Shown here in pieces: positions 61,509 through 61,551 of a stretch of 61,551 nucleotides of DNA; positions within the stretch are counted from its first letter, which is position 1; each line of letters begins with the position of its first letter. Source of the stretch: Paracoccus halophilus (lineage in GTDB: Bacteria; Pseudomonadota; Alphaproteobacteria; Rhodobacterales; Rhodobacteraceae); NCBI RefSeq assembly GCF_000763905.1, contig NZ_JRKN01000021.1, positions 1 through 61,551 of the forward strand, in the 5' to 3' direction. A program made the translations under genes and the position numbers. The notes under the pieces are model-generated. The model was not told where the DNA came from and did no database searches. It saw only the letters and a list, made by a program, of their open reading frames with translations.

Positions 61509-61551
61509 ACCGACGCCCAAACGAAACTCAAGGGAGCTGAGGAATTCGGTT
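61437..61551. other. Foreign junction with inverted repeat at the window edge
   Basis: From 61437 the sequence no longer follows ardC. TTATGCCGA (61444-61452) and TCGGCATAA (61500-61508) form a 9-bp inverted repeat 47 bp apart. This may be the end of an insertion element or a resolvase site. The rest lies outside the window. Confidence 0.35.

Noticed and set aside
1..61551. CRISPR arrays
   Set aside because: No series of regularly spaced repeats with unique spacers of 30-40 bp is visible. The only tandem repeats are the three iteron-like units at 20762-20825 and short AT-rich units.

Overview
The window comes from an alphaproteobacterium, most likely a sphingomonad or a relative in Rhizobiales. 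The reasons are a backbone rich in G and C, the 3' part of an alphaproteobacterial initiator tRNA-fMet, and a Trb-type conjugation module with the DUF2285/DUF2840/DUF736/DUF2274/DUF3363 genes usual in integrative and conjugative elements (ICEs) of these orders. Almost everything here is accessory DNA.

Layout. (L) Positions 1-4185 are the debris of an older island: the end of an IS21-like element, a superfamily I helicase cut by it, and several truncated genes. It ends at a 47-nt 3' fragment of tRNA-fMet (4186-4232). (A) Positions 4221 to about 52766 are one complete ICE of about 48.5 kb. It starts with a large serine recombinase whose last 13 codons and stop codon lie in the tRNA fragment. 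It continues with a higBA toxin-antitoxin pair; a defence cargo (a PD-(D/E)XK-like protein, a dead tyrosine integrase, a DUF2971 protein, Shedu, an IS5-family insertion, a SIR2 protein); anti-restriction and replication genes (ardA, DUF6499/DUF2285, an HTH protein, repA with iteron-like repeats, an internally deleted parA); DUF2840, traF, DUF736, a transglycosylase and the relaxase; a metabolic cargo of four LysR regulators, two DHA2 efflux pumps and an F420-reductase-like protein; and traG with trbBCDEJKLFGI. It ends with a compact restriction-modification island resembling the BfiI type: two methyltransferases, a PLD-fold nuclease, a small regulator and two uncharacterised genes. (B) At 52767 the same 12-bp core recurs, followed by a second, different serine recombinase. 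This starts a second element, which carries a small TA pair, DUF5131/TcmP, an SMC-like ATPase with a small partner, and a damaged ardC. It runs beyond the window.

How the parts fit. Joining the two ends of A gives an almost perfect 15-bp inverted repeat around the core, as expected of a serine-recombinase attP. This supports the boundaries of A and shows that A and B are stacked in tandem on one tRNA-fMet target. The ICE backbone can plausibly excise, replicate and conjugate, although parA and one regulator look damaged. Its cargo is mainly anti-phage or anti-plasmid defence, balanced by anti-restriction genes. The most interesting candidates for undescribed biology are the restriction island at 46.2-52.7 kb, whose two flanking proteins share a sequence signature; the unclassified nuclease-like protein at 7.5 kb; a structured RNA at 19.2 kb; and a 5S-rRNA-like tract at 16.7 kb.
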